Positions 1 to 8,094 of a stretch of DNA of 64,000 nt are shown here, one piece after another. The DNA is taken from NCBI GenBank assembly GCA_964345235.1, contig CAYFQE010000004.1:6232-70231 (forward strand). The letters run 5' to 3'. This stretch comes from Scatomorpha sp964345235. Lineage in GTDB: Bacteria; Bacillota; Clostridia; Oscillospirales; Oscillospiraceae. The notes under the pieces are model-generated. The model saw only the letters and a program-made list of their open reading frames with translations, was not told where the DNA came from and made no database searches. Both the position numbers and the translations under genes were made by a program. The stretch's first letter is position 1; every line of letters starts with the position of its first letter.

Positions 1-2160
1 GATTGTCCAGTTATATGCATAGTCGTAAGCTGCGCTGTTAAAGCCTGTTGCGAAGTTGAAGCAGCAGTACATGGGAGAGCCTGCGTAGAAGCCGTAAACG
101 GCGCTCTGATAGAGCTCGTCAAGCATCGGTGCAAATTCGCCTATCTGCTGCTGAACAACAAAGCCGGCCTTTGTCATGTTGTCGTTCTCCATGAATCCTG
201 TTACCAAGAGATCTGTGAACTCGTTGTCAACAGTGCCGTACCAGTTGAGAGCCAGAGGCATGTAGTAGTCTTCGCCAACCTTTGTTGTCGCGTATGCGCC
301 GTCCTTAGACTTATAGTTGATGTCGTTCTCAGAGGCTCTTGCGCCCTCGATCTTCTTGTAGCGGACGCCTTCCACATAGTCATTGCCGTCCTTGTCGTAA
401 ATCCAGCCGCCCTCTTCGAGAACCGCTATGGCCGAGTCGGCGGAGGTGGCATAGGCGTTGAGCTGCATGCCGTTTTCAACAGCAGCCTTGTTCATCCATG
501 CATCCTTGTAGTAGGGGCCGTCAACAACACCGCCGTAGCCGCCTGTGAAGTCCTTCGCAAACTGCGCTCTGTCCATGCAATAGGCAATGGCCTGGCGAAC
601 TTCGACGAACTGTACAGGACCGTAGTCGGCGCGGAAGCCGAGCTTTCCGTAGCCGGCGCGGCTATAGTGGATGTAGGCAAATTTGCCGTCGGACTCGTCG
701 GCAGCTGTAATGGCCTCGTTTGTGGCCGTGCCTCCTGTGATGCCGGCAAGAAGGTCAACGCCGCCGGCCTTGAGGTCTTCGAGCTGTGTCTCTGTGACTA
801 TTCTCTTATATGTAACCTTCTCTATTGTGGGAACAGTACCCTCGTAGTTGCCGGGGAAGTTGGGGTTTCTCTCGAGTATGACGGACTTATCTGCAACATC
901 ATATGCCTTTACCATGTAGGCGCCGGAATATGCGTAGGTATCATCGGCGTTGAGAGCGGACTCCTTGACATGGTCTGCCATGACATACTTTGTGCCATCG
1001 ACCATCTCGTAGAATTCGTCGCTCAGATACACGCCGTTGCCGTCGTCCTGTATGGTGTTTTCACCGAGCCAGAGAGGCAGAACCGTGGGAGAGAAGCTTG
1101 CGTAGGTTATATCGTAGAAATAGGGGAGATATTCGGCATCGATAGTGACGGAGAACTTATAGTCTCCAAGGAGCCTGAGACCCTTGAATTCCTTTGTGCC
1201 CTCTGCGCTCTCGGGGCCGGTGTATGCGCTGAAGTCATCATAGCCGACAACCGTGAGACCCGTTTTGTGGTCTCTGCTTGCTGCTGCTGCGCCAACGGGA
1301 CTTGAGAACACGAGTGTTTGGGGCAGGTAGTTGATTGCCTTAACCTCGGAGCCGTCGGAGAACACAAGACCCTCTTTGATTTCGATTTCAAATGTCTTGG
1401 AGCCGTCTTCGTTCATGGTCTGCTTGAGATCCTTGACGACGGTCTCGTTTACCGTATATCCGCCTTCCTTTGTTGAAACGACTGTCTCAAGGCCGTTTAC
1501 CAGGTAGCCGATATCGTTATCGGATGCTGCGGGGTTGGTTGCTCCAAAGCTGGGATAGCGGAACTTGCCGCCGAGCTCTGTGGAGTTTCCGAGAATGATG
1601 CCCTTGTCGGCCTTCTCGCTGCCCCAGTCTATGAGAGCTCTTGCAGGTCCCCAGAAGGGGTTTGTGGGATTCTCTTGAACACCTGTAATTTCGGCATTGT
1701 AAACATCATAATACTCGTTGGAGTAAAGGGGAACCTCCGGAAGGAGATAGTTCCAGCGCTGGATGTAGAGCTTCCACCATGCGGCATAAACATCGTCGGA
1801 GCTCTTGAACTTGCTGCCCTCGGGAACTTCGGCATTGTAAACCATGGCCATGGAAAGGAAGTCCATACCCAGCTCATATTTTTCGCCCTCGAAAGTGGCA
1901 TAGGCAAGACCCGTATCGGGATCCTCCGTCACATCGTCAATGGTGACCTCCTTGCCGAACTTTTCGTAAAGAGCGACATAATCCTTGCCATACTCAAGAT
2001 TGACAAGGTCTGCGACCATCAGCGCACTGGGATCGAATGCGAGGGGCGCTTCGTCCTTGCCATCGCCTGCTTCGGGTTTTTCGGCAGGCTGTCCGCATGC
2101 GGCCAGAGCCAGAATCATGGCGAAAGCAAGCAGAAGAACTAACAATTTTTTCATCTTCAT
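1..2160 (-). CDS. Family 5 (peptide/oligopeptide) ABC transporter substrate-binding lipoprotein, 3' end cut by window
   Basis: Extracellular solute-binding protein of the SBP_bac_5 family, which captures peptides or similar solutes for an ABC importer. The ATG at 2160 follows a clear AGGAGG site. The first 22 residues form a lipoprotein signal (Lys-rich start, hydrophobic core, L-A-A-C lipobox with Cys22), followed by an acidic linker. The family signature around 'FSDGSEVKA' and long stretches rich in Tyr, Gly and Asn fit the two-lobed fold. The frame is open through position 1, giving 720 codons without a stop, so the protein is longer than the usual 550-600 residues. The permease and ATPase genes would lie downstream, outside the window, so the substrate cannot be told. 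Confidence 0.88.
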   Translation of the reverse strand, partial: MKMKKLLVLLLAFAMILALAACGQPAEKPEAGDGKDEAPLAFDPSALMVADLVNLEYGKDYVALYEKFGKEVTIDDVTEDPDTGLAYATFEGEKYELGMDFLSMAMVYNAEVPEGSKFKSSDDVYAAWWKLYIQRWNYLLPEVPLYSNEYYDVYNAEITGVQENPTNPFWGPARALIDWGSEKADKGIILGNSTELGGKFRYPSFGATNPAASDNDIGYLVNGLETVVSTKEGGYTVNETVVKDLKQTMNEDGSKTFEIEIKEGLVFSDGSEVKAINYLPQTLVFSSPVGAAAASRDHKTGLTVVGYDDFSAYTGPESAEGTKEFKGLRLLGDYKFSVTIDAEYLPYFYDITYASFSPTVLPLWLGENTIQDDGNGVYLSDEFYEMVDGTKYVMADHVKESALNADDTYAYSGAYMVKAYDVADKSVILERNPNFPGNYEGTVPTIEKVTYKRIVTETQLEDLKAGGVDLLAGITGGTATNEAITAADESDGKFAYIHYSRAGYGKLGFRADYGPVQFVEVRQAIAYCMDRAQFAKDFTGGYGGVVDGPYYKDAWMNKAAVENGMQLNAYATSADSAIAVLEEGGWIYDKDGNDYVEGVRYKKIEGARASENDINYKSKDGAYATTKVGEDYYMPLALNWYGTVDNEFTDLLVTGFMENDNMTKAGFVVQQQIGEFAPMLDELYQSAVYGFYAGSPMYCCFNFATGFNSAAYDYAYNWTI

Positions 2161-2241
2161 CTAATTTCCTCCTAATTTATTATTTTTTGCGGCTGTAGCC
2201 GCTATATAAACTTGCGGATGTCCCACAAAATTTATTTTAAG

Positions 2242-2478
2242 TTAATCTAGTTCGAAGAGCTTTGAAACGGGAACTTCCAAAACCGAGCCGATTTTAAAAA
2301 GCGTTTCGAGTGAAATCCCCTTAATATCCTTTGCATTGTTTGCCTCGATTTGGCTAACAAAACTTAAAGAGCGACCTATGGCCTCGGCCATTTGCTCTTG
2401 AGTAAGGCCGCGGAGCTTTCTGTAGTAGGCAATCTTTAGACCCAAAACTCTAAACCGCTCTCTGTAGTTCTCGCGCAA
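2242..2478 (-). CDS. Small XRE-family helix-turn-helix regulator
   Basis: A 78-residue protein that is almost entirely one HTH_3 (Cro/CI) domain. Residues 14-68 hold the characteristic pattern L-x-x-x-R-x-x-x-x-L-T-Q-E-x-x-A followed by the recognition helix 'SLSFVSQIE', and the segment 'ISLETLFKIGSVLEVPVSKLF' completes the five-helix bundle. The start is TTG at 2478, supported by GGAGGG six bases upstream. It has no sensing domain, so it probably acts as a simple dimeric repressor. It lies on the same strand just upstream of the peptide-binding lipoprotein gene with an 81-bp gap, so control of that transporter is possible but unproven. Confidence 0.85.
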   Translation of the reverse strand: MRENYRERFRVLGLKIAYYRKLRGLTQEQMAEAIGRSLSFVSQIEANNAKDIKGISLETLFKIGSVLEVPVSKLFELD

Positions 2479-2728
2479 TAATACCCTCCAACTGTACTCG
2501 ATAAAAAGACAAAAGTAGTAAAATAACGATACTTAATAATTTTATATAAAAATCCGTTATATTTAAACCAACTCTAAGAACGATTTTACTCGCCACGAGA
2601 GAGTGTATGTGTTTTATTTACTCAAAGTGACATTTATAACACAAAAATTACATGTAAAATCCAAAGTTTGTTTCTTATATATCTCTTGTAAAGTTTTCGA
2701 CTTAATCTTTATCGGCTCTCGGCGCCGC

Positions 2729-3499
2729 TCAAAGGTATGCGAGAGACATGGCTATCGTGAATTGGGCAGCATAGTATGTTATGTGGTTTACGCTTATCAT
2801 AAGGCGACTCTCGGGGTTCATAGCACCTTTGCGCTCGTAGTCGGCGCTCTTGCTGAAATATGTGATTGAGAGAATTAAATCCGAAAGCAGAAACAGGAGT
2901 GAGCCTATAAAAAGCATTTTAACCGCCGGACCGCCTGCGCCTGACTTTAGATTAAAACCCGTGAACGCAGCGAAGAGGATTAGTAAAATGCTGTAAGAAA
3001 TGGTCGGAACAATAAATTTTCCGAAGTACATCTTCATAACAAAAACCGAAAACCCTATGATTGCGGCAGTCGCTACAATTGAGATTAAGAACGAGTAGAA
3101 CAAAAAGCTGTAGGTGTTGGGGATTCTGATAAGAAGAGCCGCAATGTAGAGTATGTGCCCCAAGCCGAAAGAAATCATGCCGAAGTAGGTGACTTGGTCG
3201 TGGTTTTTAACAGCCTCGGAACAGCTGTTGCGAATACCCTTGAAATAGGCTTTGAAGTCGAGGAAAACATCGCCGACAAGACCCAAGACAAGTCCGAAAA
3301 TAACGAGCCCTGCGGTGAAAAGCAGTTCCTTTGTCACTTCATCGGCTCTGCCGCTTAAAGCTGCAAAGGCAGTCGCAATAAAGCAGAGTGAAACTGCTGT
3401 TTTAAAAATAATTGCAAGGACAGACGAGTTTTTATCTCTCATGAAAAGAAAAACGCTCAAAAATACTGTTCCCGATATGAGCATTATGTAGGGCTCCAT
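2729..3499 (-). CDS. YhhN/TMEM86-family integral membrane protein (lysoplasmalogenase-like)
   Basis: About 256 residues with seven to eight hydrophobic segments. The pattern matches the YhhN family: a 'GLVGDVFLD' acidic motif, a 'FGLGHILYIAALL' helix, 'FLLSDLILS' and a C-terminal 'YYAAQFTIAMSLAYL' helix. Characterised members hydrolyse the vinyl-ether bond of lysoplasmalogens, and plasmalogens are common in anaerobic clostridia, so a lipid role is plausible. An upstream in-frame extension exists, but GGAGG lies 8 bases before the ATG at 3499, so that start is preferred. A consensus promoter lies about 110 bp upstream. It is divergent from the lectin-like gene and is probably monocistronic. 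Confidence 0.7.
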   Translation of the reverse strand: MEPYIMLISGTVFLSVFLFMRDKNSSVLAIIFKTAVSLCFIATAFAALSGRADEVTKELLFTAGLVIFGLVLGLVGDVFLDFKAYFKGIRNSCSEAVKNHDQVTYFGMISFGLGHILYIAALLIRIPNTYSFLFYSFLISIVATAAIIGFSVFVMKMYFGKFIVPTISYSILLILFAAFTGFNLKSGAGGPAVKMLFIGSLLFLLSDLILSITYFSKSADYERKGAMNPESRLMISVNHITYYAAQFTIAMSLAYL

Positions 3500-3610
3500 A
3501 ATAAGTCCTCCATTCGACACTCGTTTTCTAACTTTGAACTCAAAATTTCTTTTAATTACGACGACAGCCCCGTTAGAAAACATGCGTCATAAATTTTAAA
3601 AATACATTTA

Positions 3611-3639
3611 ATTATACCATATTTATGGCCTGCATTCAA
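3611..3639 (-). promoter_or_regulatory. Sigma-A-type promoter of the YhhN-family gene
   Basis: On the minus strand, TTGAAT (3639-3634) and TATAAT (3616-3611) are separated by 17 bp. Confidence 0.7.
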
Positions 3640-3693
3640 ATCGGGAGCCCGATAATAAACACCTGTCAACTACCGCACTCTTTAGAGTTTAAG

Positions 3694-3722
3694 TTGACTA
3701 ATCTGCTCTTTCTTGTTAGTAT
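3694..3722 (+). promoter_or_regulatory. Sigma-A-type promoter of the lectin-like gene, with overlapping inverted repeat
   Basis: TTGACT (3694-3699) and TAGTAT (3717-3722) are 17 bp apart. The -35 box forms the right arm of an inverted repeat, GTCAACT (3665-3671) and AGTTGAC (3692-3698), which could bind a regulator. Confidence 0.65.
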
Positions 3723-3766
3723 TCTCGTGTTCAAATGCTCTCTGAGAGCTGAAAGGACGGTATTAA

Positions 3767-4522
3767 ATGAACGAGTTGAATTTAAATGAAGATAAAAATA
3801 CAGTAAACGACGCCAAAGCCGGAAACTCGGACGACACTAAATATTTCAACTACAAGGTACAAAAAGACTTTGTTTTAGAAGATATAAGGATGGCAAAAAG
3901 AAAAAGGCTGGGCGCGCTCTATATTTTCTTGCTAATCCTAATCTTTATAGCCTCCCTATATCCTTTATATAAACATCTCACCGACATTAGCGGCAAGAGT
4001 GTGTTTTCGCAGCTAAAATATGTTCAGGCTGATGATGAAGAGGAGAGCTTTATATCAAAATCTGACGGCACAAAGTATCAGGCCTTTATCGGAGACAGCG
4101 AAAAGGGTGAGGTAAGCTATAAGATTTATACCGACAGTCTTTCGTTTACCGAAACCAGAGATGCCTGCAAGCTGATGGGCGGCGAACTGCTGACTATAGC
4201 GGATGAGGATGAATATGAGAAGGTTTTGCCTCTTATGGAAGGCTCATCTGCAAAGTTTTTTTGGCTCGGTATATACAAGGACAAGAAAGGTAACTTTGTC
4301 ACCCTAAACGGCGGTGTTCCCGAATTTTTCCCTTGGAAGCAGGCTCGTCAAATATCCGAAAAGACAGTACTTGGCGACAGGAACTACCTTATTTTCTTTA
4401 AAGACGAGAACGGAGAGTGGGCTTATAATTTGATAGCAAACGACCCGACCGCCTCTTCTCCCGAAATGTTTAAGAACAACATTGCATACATATGCAAGTT
4501 CACCCCTAAAGGAAGCGAATAA
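3767..4522 (+). CDS. Single-pass membrane protein with extracellular C-type-lectin-like domain
   Basis: A 251-residue protein. Residues 1-48 are hydrophilic and end in a Lys/Arg cluster (RMAKRKR). Residues 49-67 form one membrane helix, and the rest should face outside (type II orientation). Residues 117-245 match the C-type lectin fold: 'TRDACKLMGGELLTI' with Cys134, the central W-L-G at 166-168, 'NGEWAY' with Trp218, and 'IAYICKF' with Cys243. Cys134 and Cys243 would form the canonical long disulfide. The calcium-site EPN/QPD motif is not seen, so sugar binding is doubtful and protein binding is possible. It stands alone with its own promoter and terminator. The partner is unknown. Confidence 0.72.
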   Translation: MNELNLNEDKNTVNDAKAGNSDDTKYFNYKVQKDFVLEDIRMAKRKRLGALYIFLLILIFIASLYPLYKHLTDISGKSVFSQLKYVQADDEEESFISKSDGTKYQAFIGDSEKGEVSYKIYTDSLSFTETRDACKLMGGELLTIADEDEYEKVLPLMEGSSAKFFWLGIYKDKKGNFVTLNGGVPEFFPWKQARQISEKTVLGDRNYLIFFKDENGEWAYNLIANDPTASSPEMFKNNIAYICKFTPKGSE

Positions 4523-4530
4523 AAATATCC

Positions 4531-4566
4531 GCCCCGAGAACTTTTAACGCTTCTCGGGGCGTTTTG
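4531..4566. terminator. Intrinsic terminator after the lectin-like gene, probably bidirectional
   Basis: Ten-bp perfect stem GCCCCGAGAA (4531-4540) with TTCTCGGGGC (4551-4560), followed by GTTTTGTTT. The reverse reading ends in a T-rich tract and can serve the converging TetR gene. Confidence 0.8.
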
Positions 4567-4596
4567 TTTCTATCTTTAATTGACAGGCTTGCCATC

Positions 4597-5154
4597 TCAG
4601 ATCATGCCCGAGATTCCTCTCTCGGTAAGCAACAGAATTATTTTGGAAAGCTGAGCCGGATTGAGCTTTACACTTCCCCTTAGCCACTCTCTCAAAATTC
4701 CGATGGATCCCGTTGCCGCAAAGAGAACCGTCGGTTTAAGCATTTTCTCGGGTATATCGCGGCTATGTGCCCACTTGTTTGTGAACTCCTCCTCGATAAA
4801 GCCCACGACCTTGGCGGTAAATCCGGAGTCATCTATGTTTGATAGAAAATGCCTGCATATATCTCGGTTTTCATCCACAAATATAAAGAAGCTCTCCAAT
4901 ACCTCCTCGGTGTTGCTACACTCATCACTGAGAATAGGTCCGAGGTTTTCGGTAACCTTGGTGATGAGTTCGTCCTCTACCTGCTTATATAAATCGAATA
5001 TGTCTATATAGTGACTGTAGAAGGTGGCTCTGTTTATTTTCGCCCGTTTGCACAGCTCGGTGACACTGACCTTGGATATGGGCTTTTCATTCAGAAGTTC
5101 AATCAGCGCATTTTTTATACTCATTTTGGTATATCTTACTCTTCCGTCCTCCAT
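4597..5154 (-). CDS. TetR/AcrR-family transcriptional regulator
   Basis: A 185-residue regulator. Residues 10-56 form the DNA-binding domain, with the helix-turn-helix 'KVSVTELCKRAKINRATFYSHY' region typical of TetR proteins and the usual following aromatic residues. The C-terminal helices (residues 70-185) are of the variable ligand-binding type. It is divergent from the MMPL transporter gene, the classic arrangement in which the repressor controls a neighbouring efflux pump and itself. Two inverted repeats lie in the 172-bp gap, one overlapping the transporter -10 box, and are listed separately. The inducer is unknown. Confidence 0.88.
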   Translation of the reverse strand: MEDGRVRYTKMSIKNALIELLNEKPISKVSVTELCKRAKINRATFYSHYIDIFDLYKQVEDELITKVTENLGPILSDECSNTEEVLESFFIFVDENRDICRHFLSNIDDSGFTAKVVGFIEEEFTNKWAHSRDIPEKMLKPTVLFAATGSIGILREWLRGSVKLNPAQLSKIILLLTERGISGMI

Positions 5155-5184
5155 TTTTTCGCCCTTCTCTTTGTTAAAATTTTA

Positions 5185-5200
5185 ATTATCTTGAGATAAT
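5185..5200. promoter_or_regulatory. Candidate operator in the TetR/transporter intergenic region
   Basis: Perfect inverted repeat ATTATC-TTGA-GATAAT, 31 bp upstream of the tetR start codon. The size is small for a TetR operator, so support is moderate. Confidence 0.4.
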
Positions 5201-5254
5201 CAACTCATTGTCGGTTTTGTGTTTAAAATCTTACACTTTAAAGCAAACTGTTCC

Positions 5255-5283
5255 TTGCACTTATTTCGTTTTGATTATAATAT
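5255..5283 (+). promoter_or_regulatory. Promoter of the MMPL transporter operon
   Basis: TTGCAC (5255-5260) is followed at 15 bp by TATAAT (5276-5281), or at 17 bp by TAATAT (5278-5283). The -10 box lies inside the 10-11-10 inverted repeat at 5264-5294. Confidence 0.6.
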
Positions 5284-5294
5284 ACAAAGCGAAA
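5264..5294. promoter_or_regulatory. Candidate TetR operator covering the transporter -10 box
   Basis: Arms TTTCGTTTTG (5264-5273) and CAAAGCGAAA (5285-5294) are complementary at 9 of 10 positions and flank an 11-bp spacer containing the -10 box. Binding here would block the transporter promoter. The link to the adjacent TetR protein is inferred from position. Confidence 0.55.
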
Positions 5295-5326
5295 GAAAGT
5301 CAACAACTTGTTTAGCGGGGATAAAG

Positions 5327-8071
5327 ATGGAAAAACTTGCAGCTTTAATCACAAGGCATTACAAAAAAATACTCTTAGCCTACATTATATTCTCTATAAT
5401 CAGCGGGTTTCTGTTTCTTAGGCTTCAAATAAACTTTGACCTTTCGAGCTATCTGCCCGACGATGTGGAGAGCACTGTTGCCTTGCGCATAATGGACGAG
5501 GAGTTTACATCGACTGTTCCGAACGCAAGGGTAGTTCTGCCCAATGTCACCGTTTCGGAGGCACTGGACGCCAAGAAGACTCTATCGGAAATCGATGGCG
5601 TTACAGCCGTTATGTGGATGGACGATGTCGTCGATGTAAAAAAGCCCCTTCCTTTTATCGACAAGAAGATTCTGAACGAATATTTAAAGGACGGCGTGGC
5701 TCAGTTTTCCGTCACTATCGAAGGCGGAAAAGAAATCCCCGCCTCCGACAAGATACGAGAGCTCTTAGGTGAAGATGTAATGCTTTCGGGTATGGCCATA
5801 CAAAATGCCTATACTCAAAGACAGATAGTTAAGGAACTTGTTCCCGCTGTTTCAATAATCGTACCCATCGGTCTTTTTATTCTGGCGCTGACGACAACCT
5901 CGTGGATACTCCCGTTCCTTATTCTGCTTGTTTTGGGTGTGGCTATTCTTTTAAACATGGGCTTCAGCGCACTTTTCGGGCCCATGTCTTTTGTAACCCA
6001 GGCCACAGCTCCCATATTGCAGATGGCCGTTTCGATGGATTATCTCATCTTCCTCTTAAACAGCTTTGAGAGAAACCGCAAAGTTTACGGCGATGTAAAT
6101 ATTGCCATGCAAAAGGCCATACAGGAATCGTCCACCGCAATAGCTGCCTCGGCTCTCACCACCGTTTTCGGTTTCCTCGCCCTTATGTTTATGCGCTTCG
6201 GCATAGGCATCGATTTGGGCTTGAATCTGGCCAAGGGCGTAGTTTTCAGCTATATCTGCGCTCTCACCCTTTTCCCCTCGCTTATTCTTTTCTTTCTTAA
6301 ACTTATCGACAAGACCTCTCATAAGAGGATTATGCCGGAGATGCCTACTATCGGCGGCAAGATACTTAAGGTTAGAATTCCGATGCTGATACTTGCACTC
6401 CTGCTTGTTGTGCCTTGCTTCATCGCCAAGGATAAAACCGATTTCCTATACGGAAACGGAAACCCCGGAAAAACACATCAGTTTTATATTGAAACCGAAA
6501 AAATCAATGAAATGTTCGGAGAAAACATTGCCGTTGTCATAATAACACCCAAGAGCGACTTGGGCACACAGGCTCAGCTAACTCAGGAGCTTGAAAAAAT
6601 TCCACATGTGAACAGTATAATTTCCTATGTAACCGCGGCAGGCGCTCAAATTCCCGATGTGCTTGTCCCCTCGCATTACTTGTCACTATTGCAATCTGAA
6701 AACTACTCGCGAATTATACTCACGACAGACACGGGAGAAGAGGGCTACGCCGCCTTTAAAACTGTTGATGCAGTGCGAGAAACTTGCGCCAAGTACTATG
6801 ACGAATACTGGGTTTGCGGACAGAGCGCAAATGTAAGGGACATGAAAACCGTTATATTAAAAGATTCTCCCTTTGTAAACGGCATTGCCATAGGCTTTGT
6901 GTTCCTAACCCTGCTCTTCAGCTTAAAGTCTCTCACCCTGCCTTTTATTCTTTTGTTCGTAATTGAAAACGCCATTTGGATAAACCTTTCCATACCATAT
7001 TTCAAAGGCTCGAGCCTTGTATATTTGGGTTATCTGATTATAAACACTGTACAGCTCGGCGCAACTATCGACTATGCCATTTTGATTACCGACGGCTATG
7101 TGGCTTCGAGGAAAACCATGTCGGCGTATGATGCCGTTAAGGACTCTTTAAATCATCATCTCATTTCCGTTTTCACCTCGGCTTCTGTGCTCACCGCTGC
7201 AGGCTTTGCCCTTCAGGTGACCTCGTCAATGGCCGTGGTTTCGGCTCTCGGAAGGCTCCTCGCCGTTGGTACGGTACTTTCGTTCAGCATGGTGGTTTTC
7301 GCCTTGCCCGCCCTTCTGATTATCTTCGATCCGCTGACTCAAAAACTTACGCTCAAAAAACCTCTCTTTAAATCTAAGAAATCGGCCGAACCCGAGCTTG
7401 CCTTTGCAACTGCGCCGGCAGTTTCTATTAATACCATCCCTGCGCCCGTAGCCTCGGTTTCCCAAAAAAGCGCAAAGTCTTCCCTATTTTCCTTCCTAAA
7501 AAAGAAGAAGAATGAGGACTTAAACCTGTCCGTTGCGGAGCCCGAGCCCAAAATCGAGCGCGAAACCGCAATTCAGAACGAATATAGAGCTCCGATGCCC
7601 GGCTCTTATCTGCCCTCTGAAAATGCAGCGCTTAAAGAGCATGGCGTAAAGCGAAATATCGTTTATGTTGAAGTAGACGGCGAACTTAAGGCTATTACTC
7701 CGGAAGAACTCAGGCCTCCCAAGCTTTATTATCTCGACAAAACAGATATAGATATAGATGAATATTTTGAGGAAGAAGCCTTTGATGATGACTCCGGCTT
7801 TGAAGAGGCCTATATTAAGGAAATCTCACTCTTTGTAAAGAATGTTTCCACTGAACTCAGTATGATTAGAGAAGAGGTCTCGAAGACAAGAGCCCAAAAC
7901 GACGAGCTTAGAAAAGAGATACAAAGGCTCAAGACTAAAAACAGTGCAAAGCTCCATCAGGACGAGCTTTTGGCAGAGTTAAGAGAACTGAATTCTCAGA
8001 TGTCCTCATTTAAGGCCGAAATCAGTCTTGACAATAAAAAAAACTCAGAGTCTGTAGATAAAGACTCATAA
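5327..8071 (+). CDS. MMPL/RND-family transporter with long cytoplasmic C-terminal tail
   Basis: A 914-residue membrane transporter. It has one helix near residues 13-30, an external domain to about 165, a first block of five helices with the RND motif 'MAVSMDYLIFLL', a second external domain, and a second helix block with 'LGATIDYAILI'. The paired Asp-Tyr motifs are the proton-relay positions of MMPL proteins. The preferred start is the ATG at 5327 behind GCGGGGATAAAG; a longer in-frame start lacks such a site. Residues 669-914 form a hydrophilic tail with a Lys/Pro-rich linker, an acidic segment and a predicted coiled coil. It is followed 23 bp later by the heptad-repeat protein. Substrates may be lipids or amphiphilic drugs. 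Confidence 0.88.
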   Translation: MEKLAALITRHYKKILLAYIIFSIISGFLFLRLQINFDLSSYLPDDVESTVALRIMDEEFTSTVPNARVVLPNVTVSEALDAKKTLSEIDGVTAVMWMDDVVDVKKPLPFIDKKILNEYLKDGVAQFSVTIEGGKEIPASDKIRELLGEDVMLSGMAIQNAYTQRQIVKELVPAVSIIVPIGLFILALTTTSWILPFLILLVLGVAILLNMGFSALFGPMSFVTQATAPILQMAVSMDYLIFLLNSFERNRKVYGDVNIAMQKAIQESSTAIAASALTTVFGFLALMFMRFGIGIDLGLNLAKGVVFSYICALTLFPSLILFFLKLIDKTSHKRIMPEMPTIGGKILKVRIPMLILALLLVVPCFIAKDKTDFLYGNGNPGKTHQFYIETEKINEMFGENIAVVIITPKSDLGTQAQLTQELEKIPHVNSIISYVTAAGAQIPDVLVPSHYLSLLQSENYSRIILTTDTGEEGYAAFKTVDAVRETCAKYYDEYWVCGQSANVRDMKTVILKDSPFVNGIAIGFVFLTLLFSLKSLTLPFILLFVIENAIWINLSIPYFKGSSLVYLGYLIINTVQLGATIDYAILITDGYVASRKTMSAYDAVKDSLNHHLISVFTSASVLTAAGFALQVTSSMAVVSALGRLLAVGTVLSFSMVVFALPALLIIFDPLTQKLTLKKPLFKSKKSAEPELAFATAPAVSINTIPAPVASVSQKSAKSSLFSFLKKKKNEDLNLSVAEPEPKIERETAIQNEYRAPMPGSYLPSENAALKEHGVKRNIVYVEVDGELKAITPEELRPPKLYYLDKTDIDIDEYFEEEAFDDDSGFEEAYIKEISLFVKNVSTELSMIREEVSKTRAQNDELRKEIQRLKTKNSAKLHQDELLAELRELNSQMSSFKAEISLDNKKNSESVDKDS

Positions 8072-8094
8072 CATCATTAAAGGATGCGATAGAT

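Noticed and set aside
667..1305. A 212-residue frame on the plus strand opposite the peptide-binding lipoprotein gene
   Set aside because: It is antisense to a clear coding frame, has no ribosome site and a Cys/Val-rich composition typical of reverse-complement coding.
2189..2202. Hairpin GCGGC-TGTA-GCCGC as a terminator of the XRE gene
   Set aside because: The T-run is on the wrong side for the minus strand, and the stem is only five bp.
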